From: Acidobacteriota bacterium
GTDB lineage: Bacteria; Acidobacteriota; Terriglobia; UBA7540
Length of the DNA: 11,859 bases
Assembly (NCBI GenBank): GCA_021828225.1
Contig: JAKASH010000040.1
Span: forward strand, 1-11,859
Reading direction: 5' to 3'
The notes under the pieces: model-generated
Databases searched by the model: none
What the model was told of the DNA's origin: nothing
Seen by the model: the letters and a program-made list of their open reading frames with translations, nothing else
Part shown: piece by piece, positions 1-7,322 of the stretch
How the letters are laid out: the number at the start of each line of letters is the position of its first letter
How positions within the stretch are numbered: position 1 is the first letter of the stretch
Made by a program: the position numbers and the translations under genes

Positions 1-1
1 G

Positions 2-910
2 TATATGAGTGCTGAAGGGCACACCACAGTGGAGTCGATTTTCGTCGGAGCCGCTATGGTTGCGACCAGCGTGGGCATCACGGCCAGGGTTCTGGCTGAT
101 CTGGGCGCCCTGGCAACCCGGGCGGCTCGTGTGATCTTGGCGGCAGCCGTCCTGGACGATATTCTTGGGCTGCTGGTTCTTGCCGTTGTCAGCAGCCTTT
201 CCACCGGCCAGGTTCATTATGCTCAATTGCTCATTGTGGCGGCTGAAGCCGCTGCCTTTGCGCTACTGATGATTTTCTTCGCCTCCCGCGTGATTGGCCG
301 GTTTCAGCCTCACGTTGAAAAGCTTCGCGCACAAAACTCCGCCTTCATTCTGTCGATTCTTCTCTGCCTCGGGCTTTCCCTTGCTTCGGTCTACATTGGC
401 ATGGCGGCCATTGTGGGAGCGTTCTTGTCCGGACTGGCTTTGGCAGATCACAGCGAGCGGTGGCGACTCCACGAGAACGCTCATCCGCTCAGCGAGTTCA
501 TGGCGCCGTTCTTCTTTGTCATCCTCGGAGTTCAGGTGAATGTGCACACCTTTGCAAAACCCGGTCTGATCGGTATGGCCACGATTATTTGCATTCTGGC
601 AATTGCGGGCAAGCTCATTGGTTGCGGGCTGGGATCCCTGCGCATGGGCTTCAAAGACGCACTTCGCATTGGGATCGGAATGATCCCCCGTGGAGAAGTC
701 GGCCTGATCGTTGCAGGAGTCGGATTGACCTTGCATACCATTTCCGATGCAGTCTATTCGATTGTGCTGCTGATGAGCATTGTAACGACTTTGGTGGCAC
801 CGCCGTTCCTTCGAATCGTTTTACCTCTTCCCCCATCGGTGGAACAATCCTTCTCTGAAGCCTCACCCCAGAAAGAGGGCCATTCCACCGAAATCCCTTT
901 GAAAAAATAG
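2..910 (+). CDS. Na+/H+ (cation/proton) antiporter, CPA2 family, 5' end cut by window edge
   Basis: Inner-membrane exchanger that would swap Na+ or K+ for H+. About 302 residues are visible, nearly all hydrophobic helices. The N-terminal part (roughly 100 residues in the family) lies outside the window: the frame is open to the left edge, and the visible protein begins directly before the conserved ATSVGITARVL segment, so the ATG at 5 is probably internal. Family marks are that segment, an adjacent Asp pair (VLDDILG, D51-D52 counted from the ATG at 5), and the PRGEVGLIVAG motif near the C-terminus. In characterised relatives (NhaA, NapA) an Asp-Asp pair goes with electrogenic Na+/H+ exchange, whereas KefB-like K+/H+ systems have Asp-Gln; the Na+ assignment is inferred from this. 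After the last helix there is only a short hydrophilic tail and no RCK/TrkA-N domain. The next gene downstream has its own promoter, so the two are probably separate units. Confidence 0.88.
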   Translation, partial: YMSAEGHTTVESIFVGAAMVATSVGITARVLADLGALATRAARVILAAAVLDDILGLLVLAVVSSLSTGQVHYAQLLIVAAEAAAFALLMIFFASRVIGRFQPHVEKLRAQNSAFILSILLCLGLSLASVYIGMAAIVGAFLSGLALADHSERWRLHENAHPLSEFMAPFFFVILGVQVNVHTFAKPGLIGMATIICILAIAGKLIGCGLGSLRMGFKDALRIGIGMIPRGEVGLIVAGVGLTLHTISDAVYSIVLLMSIVTTLVAPPFLRIVLPLPPSVEQSFSEASPQKEGHSTEIPLKK

Positions 911-1023
911 AATCAGCCGGGAGGTTGATCGCGGAGCCTGTGTGCATGGTTCGAAGACAATTTCCAGGCCGTTCTGTGGGCGCGGTCTGTTCTCTTTGCG
1001 GGGATGAGAGATGAGGAGCCTCG

Positions 1024-1077
1024 CGCTTGTGTGTCCGGCCGGTGAGTTGCCCGGCTGGGCTGCGACTCTCACAAGCG
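1024..1077 (+). other. Imperfect stem-loop after the antiporter gene
   Basis: An outer 8-bp perfect stem pairs CGCTTGTG (1024-1031) with CACAAGCG (1070-1077). Nested inside is a 5-bp stem, GCCGG (1038-1042) with CCGGC (1051-1055). A run of five T lies 17 nt downstream (1094-1098), too far for a classical intrinsic terminator. It may protect or end the antiporter mRNA. I do not recognise it as a known riboswitch. Confidence 0.3.
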
Positions 1078-1109
1078 GAATCTCTCTTTACGCTTTTTCA
1101 TGATTTCGG

Positions 1110-1139
1110 TTGCTAGCCATAATGTGCTTGTCCTATACT
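1110..1139 (+). promoter_or_regulatory. Sigma70-like promoter of the isomerase-peptidase cluster
   Basis: A -35 box TTGCTA (1110-1115) and a -10 box TATACT (1134-1139) are separated by 18 nt. The -10 box differs from consensus at one position. Transcription would begin near 1146, giving a leader of about 25 nt before the ATG at 1171. The leader carries a strong Shine-Dalgarno sequence, GGGGAG (1158-1163), 7 nt before the ATG. This is the best promoter match I found in the window and would drive the three-gene plus-strand cluster. Confidence 0.5.
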
Positions 1140-1170
1140 TCACCCTTCAATTCATATGGGGAGATAAGCC

Positions 1171-2196
1171 ATGAGAAAAGCCAGGGTTGGACGGCGGGAA
1201 TTCATGAAGGCAGCGGGAGTGTCCGCTGCGGCGCTGGGAACGACCGGAAGCCTGGGGGCGGCCACGGACAGTAAAAAGGATATTCCGCTTGCTCCCGAGA
1301 CGAAATTTCCGAAGCTGGCCTTTATTACTGATTACTCACCTCAAAAGCTGGCCTTTGCTACGCAGACGGGGTACGAGGGCGTTGTCGTCAAGGTCGGCAA
1401 GGATTTTAACCCCTATCTGAGCGACAGCCAGATTGATAAGATTCTTGCGACTTCCCGCGAGACGGGTTGCCGCATTATCAGTGTCGAATGCTTCTTCGAT
1501 GTGCAAGGCAAGGGGATCAACCATATTGCGGCTGATCCGGCAGAGCGCCGCTCCTCCAACGAGAAGTTCATTCACTGTCTGGAGTTTACCCACCGCCTCG
1601 GTTGCAAGTTTGTCGGCTCTTTCAGCGGGGGAATTCCAGGAGCGACGATTGAGCGGCAGGCAAAGGAGCTCGCAGACGTGTTCCACGAAAAATACCTGCC
1701 GGTTTGCCAGAAGTACGACGTTTCGATGGGCTGGGAAAATTACCCGACTGCTATCAATTTTGCCACGGTTCCGGCCGCCTGGGACCAGGTGTTTGCGCTG
1801 GTTCCGGACCACCACCTGGGAATGGAGTTTGATCCCTCCCACCTGGTCCGCCAGTACATCGATCCTTACAACGCCGTGTGGCACATCCGCGACCGCCTTC
1901 TGGCGATTCACCTGAAGGACACTGAAATCACCCAGCCGATCCTTCAGCAGGTCGGGATTCTTGGGGAGCATTGGTGGCGTTATCGAATTCCAGGCCAGGG
2001 GTTAATTGACTGGCCGCGGTTCATTACTGTCCTGCTCCAGGTTGGATTCAATGGTGGCGCTGCAGTCGAACATGAAGATCAGTTCTGGGACGCGCCGCCG
2101 GGAAATGATGCTCCGGAGTTCCCGCAGGCTCGAAAGGACGGATTCATCCTTGCTTACCGTTTCCTCCGCCAATACCTTCCGGGTCGCTTGAGCTGA
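1171..2196 (+). CDS. Tat-exported sugar phosphate isomerase/epimerase-like TIM-barrel protein
   Basis: Member of the xylose-isomerase-like TIM-barrel superfamily (Pfam AP_endonuc_2), whose members isomerise or epimerise sugars or act on related polyols; the substrate here cannot be told. The N-terminus is a twin-arginine signal (GRREFMKAAG, R8-R9) followed by an Ala/Gly-rich hydrophobic stretch to about residue 31, so the folded, probably metal-loaded enzyme would be exported. Likely metal and active-site residues sit on successive barrel strands: E189 (GWENYP), D221 and H224 (EFDPSHL), H247 (IHLKD) and E300 (VEHED). The length, 341 residues, is normal for the exported subfamily. The start is supported by GGGGAG 7 nt upstream, a promoter just before it and the signal peptide beginning at this Met. 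It is the first gene of a likely operon with two exported peptidases, 95 nt before the S9 gene. The family call is secure; the reaction is unknown. Confidence 0.88.
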   Translation: MRKARVGRREFMKAAGVSAAALGTTGSLGAATDSKKDIPLAPETKFPKLAFITDYSPQKLAFATQTGYEGVVVKVGKDFNPYLSDSQIDKILATSRETGCRIISVECFFDVQGKGINHIAADPAERRSSNEKFIHCLEFTHRLGCKFVGSFSGGIPGATIERQAKELADVFHEKYLPVCQKYDVSMGWENYPTAINFATVPAAWDQVFALVPDHHLGMEFDPSHLVRQYIDPYNAVWHIRDRLLAIHLKDTEITQPILQQVGILGEHWWRYRIPGQGLIDWPRFITVLLQVGFNGGAAVEHEDQFWDAPPGNDAPEFPQARKDGFILAYRFLRQYLPGRLS

Positions 2197-2216
2197 TGAG
2201 CCCCGCAGGTCATGCC

Positions 2217-2251
2217 CGATCCGTCAGCCCCGAGCAACTTGACCCGGATCG
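2217..2251 (+). other. Intergenic stem-loop between isomerase and S9 peptidase genes
   Basis: CGATCCG (2217-2223) pairs perfectly with CGGATCG (2245-2251). The pairing continues as TCA (2224-2226) with TGA (2240-2242) past a 2-nt bulge, leaving a loop of about 13 nt. No T-tract follows, so it is not a standard intrinsic terminator. An mRNA-stabilising, processing or partial-attenuation element is possible. Confidence 0.35.
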
Positions 2252-2291
2252 CACGTAGACGCTCGGAAGTGGGCTCTGTGGAGTTCGACGT

Positions 2292-4442
2292 GTGATTACG
2301 AAGAAATCTCTCATGATACGCAAGCTTGTTGGCAACCGTATACTTTTGAGTGCCTTCCTGGCACTTACTTTCCCGATATGCGTATTGGCTCGACGCCACT
2401 CCTTCACTCTGGAGCAGGTGATGAGCGCTCCATTCCCCACCGATTTGACAACCGCACCTTCTGGGGCAAAAGCGGCGTGGGTCTTCAACTCCAGCGGAGT
2501 GCGAAACGTCTGGGCGACGGCGGCGTCGCCGGATGGTGGCAAGTACATCGCACGCCAGCTTACCAACTACTCTCAGGACGACGGTCAGGGCGTTGGGGAA
2601 CTAGCCTGGCTCCCGGACGCTTCCGGCATTGTTTATGTTCGCGGAGGCGACTTTGAAAATGGCGGACCCTATCCGAATCCCAGAAGCTTCCCGCAGGGAG
2701 TCGAGCAGGACGTCTGGCTGATTCGTCTTAGCGGCGGTGCTCCAGTGCCTCTTGGCCAGGGCCATTCGCCGGCGGTCTCACCCAAGGGCACAAGTGTTGC
2801 ATTCATCTACAGGGGCCAGGTGTGGCTGGCCAATATCAACCCCATCGGCAAGGCCGTACAGCTTATCCACGAGGAAGGGAAAGCGAAGTCGCTGCGCTGG
2901 TCGCCGGACGGAACCATGCTCGCCTTCGTGAGCGACCGCGGCGATCACAGCCTGATTGGCGTTTATGACTTCGGTCAGAACAGCCTGCATTATCTCGATC
3001 CCAGCGTTGATTTGGATTCGAATCCCGTCTGGTCCCCGGACGGCAAGCAGATCGCCTTTATCCGGATTCCAGCATCAGCGCACGAGAGAGTTTTCGGGCC
3101 GGAGCGAACCGGGCAACCGTGGTCCATCCGTGTGGCGGACGCAACAACAGGGGTGGGGCGGAAATTATGGAAGGCCGAGAAAGGTCCGGGAAGTGTTTTC
3201 CATGGGGTTGTGGCTGATAACCAGTTGCTGTGGGCGGCCGGGAATCGACTGGTTTTTCCATGGGAGCGCGATGGATGGGTGCACTTGTATTCCATCCCTG
3301 TTGCGGGCGGGACTCCGCATCTGCTGACTCCGGGTAATTATGTCGTGCGGGACGTCACGCTCAGCCCGGACCGTCGCGAGTTGGTTTTCAGCTCAAACGA
3401 AAATGACATCGACCGGCGCCACGTCTGGAAGGAATCCGTCATCGGCGATCGGCCGACCGCGGTGACCAGCGGCACCGGAATCGAATGGTCTCCGGTCATC
3501 ACGACCCAGGGCAACACGATTGTCCTGTTGCACTCCGACGCGCAGCTTCCGGCGCAGCCAGCGGTTCTTGAGGCTTCCGGCAAGATCCGCGATCTTGCTC
3601 CCGGAGTTATTCCCAGGGACTTTCCGGCCCGGCAGATGGTCACTCCTCAACCTGTGATTGTCTCCGCTGCCGACGGGCTTCGCATCCACGGCCAGATTTT
3701 TCTTCCCGCCAATGATCACGACGGGAAGCGCCATCCGGCCATTGTCTTTCTGCACGGAGGCTCGCAGCGGCAGATGCTCCTCGGCTGGAATCCCATGGGC
3801 TATTACAGCAATGCTTACGCTCTGAACCAGTATCTGGTCAGTCGCGGTTACATCGTGCTTTCAATTAACTACCGGGGCGGCATCGGTTATGGATTGGATT
3901 TCCGCGAGGCGCTCAATTACGGAGCCACCGGAGGAAGTGAGCTCAACGACGTTGAAGGAGCGGGGCTTTATCTCCGCAATCGGAGCGATGTTGATCCCAA
4001 TCGAATTGGTGTTTGGGGCGGGTCATGGGGTGGCTACCTGACGGCCCTCGCCCTGGCGCGCGCCTCCGATCTTTTTGCCGCCGGCGTTGACATGGAGGGG
4101 GTGCACAACTGGAATTTTGAAATTCCGAGCTGGGTCCCCTCGTACTATCCTCAGCGGCAGCCGGCGGCAGAGCGGCTGGCGTTTGAATCTTCTCCCCTGG
4201 CCTACGTGAAAACCTGGCGGTCGCCGGTGCTGTTAATCCAGGGGGATGACGATCGGAACGTGCCCTTCAAGGAAATGGTCCACTTGGTGGAAGCGCTTCG
4301 AAAGCAGGGAGTTCCCTTTCAGCAAATTGTGTTTCCGGATGAGGTCCATGTTTTTCTACTCCATTCGAACTGGCTGCGTGCCTATCATGCAACATCGGAC
4401 TTCTTTGACCATTACCTCGGGCGTGAGGCGACAAGGCGTTAG
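2292..4442 (+). CDS. Exported S9 family serine peptidase (prolyl oligopeptidase / dipeptidyl aminopeptidase-like)
   Basis: Serine peptidase expected to cut short peptides, probably in the periplasm; family members remove dipeptides or acyl-amino acids from N-termini. The 716-residue protein begins with a signal-peptide-like segment (basic start, hydrophobic residues about 15-32, possible cleavage after VLA). Residues about 50-430 form a beta-propeller with WD40-like/PD40 repeats, seen as LAWLPD near 104, LRWSPDGTMLAF near 200, VWSPDGKQIAF near 245 and LSPDRRELVF near 355. Residues about 455-716 form the alpha/beta-hydrolase domain with a FLHGG oxyanion segment. The triad is complete: S578 (GGSWGG), D654 (GDDDRNVP) and H686 (DEVHVF). 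The GTG start has GGAG (2280-2283) 8 nt upstream; an in-frame ATG at 2313 has a poorer site and would shorten the basic n-region. It lies between the Tat isomerase and the M49 gene in the same orientation, consistent with one operon. Whether it is an amino-, dipeptidyl- or oligopeptidase cannot be decided. Confidence 0.9.
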   Translation: MITKKSLMIRKLVGNRILLSAFLALTFPICVLARRHSFTLEQVMSAPFPTDLTTAPSGAKAAWVFNSSGVRNVWATAASPDGGKYIARQLTNYSQDDGQGVGELAWLPDASGIVYVRGGDFENGGPYPNPRSFPQGVEQDVWLIRLSGGAPVPLGQGHSPAVSPKGTSVAFIYRGQVWLANINPIGKAVQLIHEEGKAKSLRWSPDGTMLAFVSDRGDHSLIGVYDFGQNSLHYLDPSVDLDSNPVWSPDGKQIAFIRIPASAHERVFGPERTGQPWSIRVADATTGVGRKLWKAEKGPGSVFHGVVADNQLLWAAGNRLVFPWERDGWVHLYSIPVAGGTPHLLTPGNYVVRDVTLSPDRRELVFSSNENDIDRRHVWKESVIGDRPTAVTSGTGIEWSPVITTQGNTIVLLHSDAQLPAQPAVLEASGKIRDLAPGVIPRDFPARQMVTPQPVIVSAADGLRIHGQIFLPANDHDGKRHPAIVFLHGGSQRQMLLGWNPMGYYSNAYALNQYLVSRGYIVLSINYRGGIGYGLDFREALNYGATGGSELNDVEGAGLYLRNRSDVDPNRIGVWGGSWGGYLTALALARASDLFAAGVDMEGVHNWNFEIPSWVPSYYPQRQPAAERLAFESSPLAYVKTWRSPVLLIQGDDDRNVPFKEMVHLVEALRKQGVPFQQIVFPDEVHVFLLHSNWLRAYHATSDFFDHYLGREATRR

Positions 4443-4479
4443 AATCGCCAGCTGAAAATGCACGTCCCCCGCAATGATT

Positions 4480-4506
4480 CGCAGCGGCTGAAACCACGCC
4501 GCTGCG
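4480..4506 (+). other. GC-rich 9-bp stem-loop just before the M49 gene
   Basis: CGCAGCGGC (4480-4488) and GCCGCTGCG (4498-4506) are perfectly complementary around a 9-nt loop (4489-4497). The structure lies 38 nt after the S9 stop and ends 8 nt before the Shine-Dalgarno sequence of the M49 gene. No U-tract follows, so it is unlikely to be an intrinsic terminator. Its place suggests an mRNA-stability or translation-tuning element. Confidence 0.45.
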
Positions 4507-4514
4507 TGCCCACG

Positions 4515-4522
4515 AAGGGAGG
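4515..4522 (+). promoter_or_regulatory. Ribosome binding site deciding the M49 start
   Basis: AAGGGAGG stands 4 nt before the ATG at 4527. It is the only strong Shine-Dalgarno match near the 5' end of the gene. The earlier in-frame ATG at 4458 has none and would put 23 hydrophilic residues before the lipoprotein signal. Confidence 0.6.
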
Positions 4523-4526
4523 CTCG

Positions 4527-6221
4527 ATGGGGCGAAACGTCCGGCTCGGAATCATCATTCTGTTCATAGGATTCTTAATGGCATGTGCACAAGCTAGGAT
4601 ATCCACCCCGAGCAAACCTACGCGCTTTGGGCTGGTGGCCCCGAACCTGGCTGCGCGCCTGGCAAAGTGGCGCCGGGTAGAAATGCCGTTTGACGCTTCC
4701 GGCCTGACCCGGAACCAGCGCCGGGAAGTGGACAAGCTGGTTGATGCCTCGCGTTACCTGGACGATATTTTCTGGCGCCAGAGCGACCCGGACGCTCTCG
4801 ATCTTTATAAATCGCTGGAACACAGCAAGAATCCGTTTGATATCGAGTTGCGCCGTCTGCTCATGATCAATGGAAGCCGCTTTGATCTTCTGGATGACAA
4901 CCTGCCCTTCGTTGGAAACGATCCCATGCCGCCCGGCCACTGGCTTTATCCGCCGGATTTGACGCGTGCCGAAATTGACGCGTACGTTAAGGGGCACCCT
5001 GGTTCAAGGGAAGAGATTTTCAGCCCTTACAGGATCATCCGGCGCGAGGACAACGATCTGGCGGCTATTCCCTATGACGTGGCGTACAAGCACTTTCTGA
5101 AGAAGGCTGCTAAGGATCTACGCGAAGCGGCGGGCATCACAGATGACAAGCCGTTCGCCAAGTTTCTCAAAATGCGTGCTGTGGCATTGCTGAGCGACAA
5201 CTACTACCCGAGTGACATTCAATGGCTCGATTTGAAAGATCCCAAAATCGACGTCATTTTCGGGCCGTACGAAACCTATCTGGATGGTCTGCTCGGCGTT
5301 AAAACATCGTATGGCGCGGCGGTATTGATTCGAAATGATGCGGAAAGCAAGAAGCTCGCTCTGTACCAGCAATATATTCCGATGATCCAGCGCGCTTTGC
5401 CGCTGCCTGCAGAAGATTTGCCGTCGATGCAAGGCCACGTGACGCCCATGGAAGTGGTGGATTCGCCTTTCCGCGCCGGCGACCTGGCGCATGGTTACCA
5501 GGCCGTCGCTGTCAATTTGCCGAACGATCCTAGAATTCACCAGGACAAAGGCACCAAGAAGATCTTCTTCAAAAACTTTATGGATGCTCACGTCAACTAC
5601 GTGATTTTGCCCCTGGCTAAGCAACTGATGGAACCCGAGCAGGCGGCGCAGGTAACAGTCGAAGGATATCTGGCCGTGGTCGTCATGCATGAAATCTCAC
5701 ATGGTCTCGGTCCCGCTTACGCGCACGTTGGGAAGAGACAAGAGAAAATATGTGAAGCAATCGGGCCGGGCTATTCGGCGCTTGAAGAAGCCAAGGCGGA
5801 TGTTGTGGGCATGTACGGCCTGGGATGGCTGGTTGACCACAATGTACTTCCGAAATCGAAGCTCGACGAGTATTACGCGTCCTATGTGGCTGGAATCTTC
5901 CGCACGGCACGCTTCGGAACCGGCGAAGCTCACGGGAACGCCGAGATCATGGAGTTCAACTACCTGAACGTACGGAAGGCGATCACCTGGGATGCTGGCA
6001 TGAAACGATATACGATCGACTATCACCGCATGCCCGGCGCGCTCGCAAAACTGGCCAAAGAACTGCTCGAGATCGAGGCGACCGGAAACCGGGCTCGCGC
6101 CGAAGAGTGGTTCGAGCGTTATGACGCGATGCCGGCGACTCTCCAGTCTGCGCTGCGCAAGGCGCAGGACGTCCCGGTCGATATTGACCCGGTTTTCTCA
6201 TTCCGGGAAAAAGTCCAGTAG
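4527..6221 (+). CDS. M49 family (dipeptidyl peptidase III-like) metallopeptidase, probable lipoprotein
   Basis: Zinc peptidase of the M49 family; characterised members release dipeptides from the N-terminus of oligopeptides. The zinc site is HEISH (H388-H392; E389 would be the catalytic base), followed 28 residues later by LEEAKAD (E420-E421), matching the second M49 motif, whose second Glu is the third zinc ligand in human DPP III. Human DPP III has HELLGH, with one more residue between the histidines; this protein has the HEXXH spacing seen in some bacterial M49 enzymes and in plant NUDX3-like proteins. The N-terminus from the chosen ATG is a lipoprotein signal: MGRNVR, a hydrophobic core, then LMAC with C20 as the likely lipidated residue. 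It is 564 residues from this start; the ATG at 4458 would give 587 but bury the signal. It probably shares an operon with the S9 gene and converges on the alcohol dehydrogenase gene, 11 nt away. The family is sure; dipeptidyl peptidase activity is inferred. Confidence 0.87.
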   Translation: MGRNVRLGIIILFIGFLMACAQARISTPSKPTRFGLVAPNLAARLAKWRRVEMPFDASGLTRNQRREVDKLVDASRYLDDIFWRQSDPDALDLYKSLEHSKNPFDIELRRLLMINGSRFDLLDDNLPFVGNDPMPPGHWLYPPDLTRAEIDAYVKGHPGSREEIFSPYRIIRREDNDLAAIPYDVAYKHFLKKAAKDLREAAGITDDKPFAKFLKMRAVALLSDNYYPSDIQWLDLKDPKIDVIFGPYETYLDGLLGVKTSYGAAVLIRNDAESKKLALYQQYIPMIQRALPLPAEDLPSMQGHVTPMEVVDSPFRAGDLAHGYQAVAVNLPNDPRIHQDKGTKKIFFKNFMDAHVNYVILPLAKQLMEPEQAAQVTVEGYLAVVVMHEISHGLGPAYAHVGKRQEKICEAIGPGYSALEEAKADVVGMYGLGWLVDHNVLPKSKLDEYYASYVAGIFRTARFGTGEAHGNAEIMEFNYLNVRKAITWDAGMKRYTIDYHRMPGALAKLAKELLEIEATGNRARAEEWFERYDAMPATLQSALRKAQDVPVDIDPVFSFREKVQ

Positions 6222-6232
6222 GAACGTTTCGA

Positions 6233-7252
6233 CTATTCCTGCATGGTGAGGACGACGCGGAACTCGGCTTTGCCGCTCATCATGCGGTCGTAGGCTTCGT
6301 TGGCGCGCGCGAGCGGAAACCTTTCGATCATCGGCCTAACTCCGCTCAGGACGGCAAAGCGGAGTGTATCTTCGGAATCGGCAGGGGCGCCGGAAGGCCA
6401 GCCCTGAATGCTCCTCCGCCCGCGTATCAGCTGAATAGGGGAAACCTCGATGGGCTCGGGGCTCGCTCCCACCACGACCATTTTGCCGTCTGTGGCAAGA
6501 CCGTCAACGAGCGCTGATTTTGACTTGCCGCTCGGTGCGGTGGCCAGGATAACGCTCGCACCACCTATTTTCTGCAGTTCTTCGGCGACGTTGGTCGCGC
6601 GGCTGTCGATGTAATGGTGCGCGCCGAGTTTGCTGGCCAGTGCCGCGTTCTCCGGCCCGCGGCTGATGGCCGCCACCTTGAACCCGAATTTGTTGGCGAA
6701 CTGGATGCCCAGATGTCCAAGGCCGCCGACGCCTTCGATGGCCACCAGATCGCCCGGCCGCGCTCCGCTGTGACGCAGAGAATTGTAAGTGGTGATGCCT
6801 GCGCACAGAAGGGGCGCGGCATCCTCAAAAGAGATTCCTTCCGGCAGTGCCGCAATCGCGTTCTGTGGCGCCACCATGTATTCTTCGTAGCCTCCGTCGT
6901 AATGGATACCGGTCACCCGAAGGTTCGCGCAATTGATGAAGTCTCCCCGGCGGCAATTGGCACAATTGCCGCAATGTCCGCCGTGCCAGCCCACGCCCAC
7001 GCGTTGACCCTTGCGCCACATGGTGACGCCGGGTCCAACTTCGTCGATGACACCGGCGATTTCATGCCCCGGCACGCGCGGATATTGAATTCCCGGAAAA
7101 ATATTTTCCCTGGTGAAGACATCGCTATGGCAAATTCCGCAGGCCATCACTTGAATGCGAACCTGTTCTGGCCCCGGCTGCGGAATCTCCCGCTCGACCA
7201 ACTCAAGGGGCGAGCCTGGCCTGGTTACTTGTGCCACCTTCATCTTTGGCAT
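6233..7252 (-). CDS. Zinc-dependent alcohol dehydrogenase, medium-chain (MDR) family
   Basis: Cytoplasmic NAD(P)-dependent oxidoreductase interconverting alcohols and aldehydes. All zinc ligands are present in the 339-residue protein: catalytic site C41 (CGICHSD), H63-E64 (GHE) and C150 (PLLCAG); structural site C94, C97, C100 and C108 (CGNCANC...C). The Rossmann motif GVGGLG is at about 174-179, and the second strand ends in ISRG, with Ser-Arg and no Asp, which in this family tends to mean NADPH; that preference is inference. It most resembles the class I/YahK-AdhP-like bacterial enzymes of about 340 residues. The start is fixed by AAGGAG (plus-strand 7260-7265) 7 nt before the ATG. The frame stays open about 47 codons further upstream, but that part overlaps the kinase gene and is not family-like. 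It lies 70 nt downstream of the histidine kinase gene on the same strand, probably co-transcribed. The physiological substrate is unknown. Confidence 0.92.
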   Translation of the reverse strand: MPKMKVAQVTRPGSPLELVEREIPQPGPEQVRIQVMACGICHSDVFTRENIFPGIQYPRVPGHEIAGVIDEVGPGVTMWRKGQRVGVGWHGGHCGNCANCRRGDFINCANLRVTGIHYDGGYEEYMVAPQNAIAALPEGISFEDAAPLLCAGITTYNSLRHSGARPGDLVAIEGVGGLGHLGIQFANKFGFKVAAISRGPENAALASKLGAHHYIDSRATNVAEELQKIGGASVILATAPSGKSKSALVDGLATDGKMVVVGASPEPIEVSPIQLIRGRRSIQGWPSGAPADSEDTLRFAVLSGVRPMIERFPLARANEAYDRMMSGKAEFRVVLTMQE

Positions 7253-7259
7253 AAGAATT

Positions 7260-7265
7260 CTCCTT
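7260..7265 (-). promoter_or_regulatory. Ribosome binding site of the alcohol dehydrogenase gene
   Basis: Read on the minus strand this is AAGGAG with 7 nt to the ATG at 7252. It picks the start MPKMKVAQ over the longer open frame that runs back into the kinase gene. Confidence 0.7.
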
Positions 7266-7322
7266 GGATAGGATGTTATGATTTCCCCGCTTCGCTTAGA
7301 TGCGGCGGGCCCTCGGAGTGCT

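Noticed and set aside
4458..4526. Longer M49 start at the ATG at 4458
   Set aside because: It has no Shine-Dalgarno, would run through the perfect hairpin at 4480-4506, and would put hydrophilic residues before the lipoprotein signal.
6188..6212. CCCGG/CCGGG inverted repeat with A/T runs at the end of the M49 gene
   Set aside because: On the plus strand the run after the stem is A, and on the minus strand the T-run precedes the stem, so it does not fit an intrinsic terminator in either direction.
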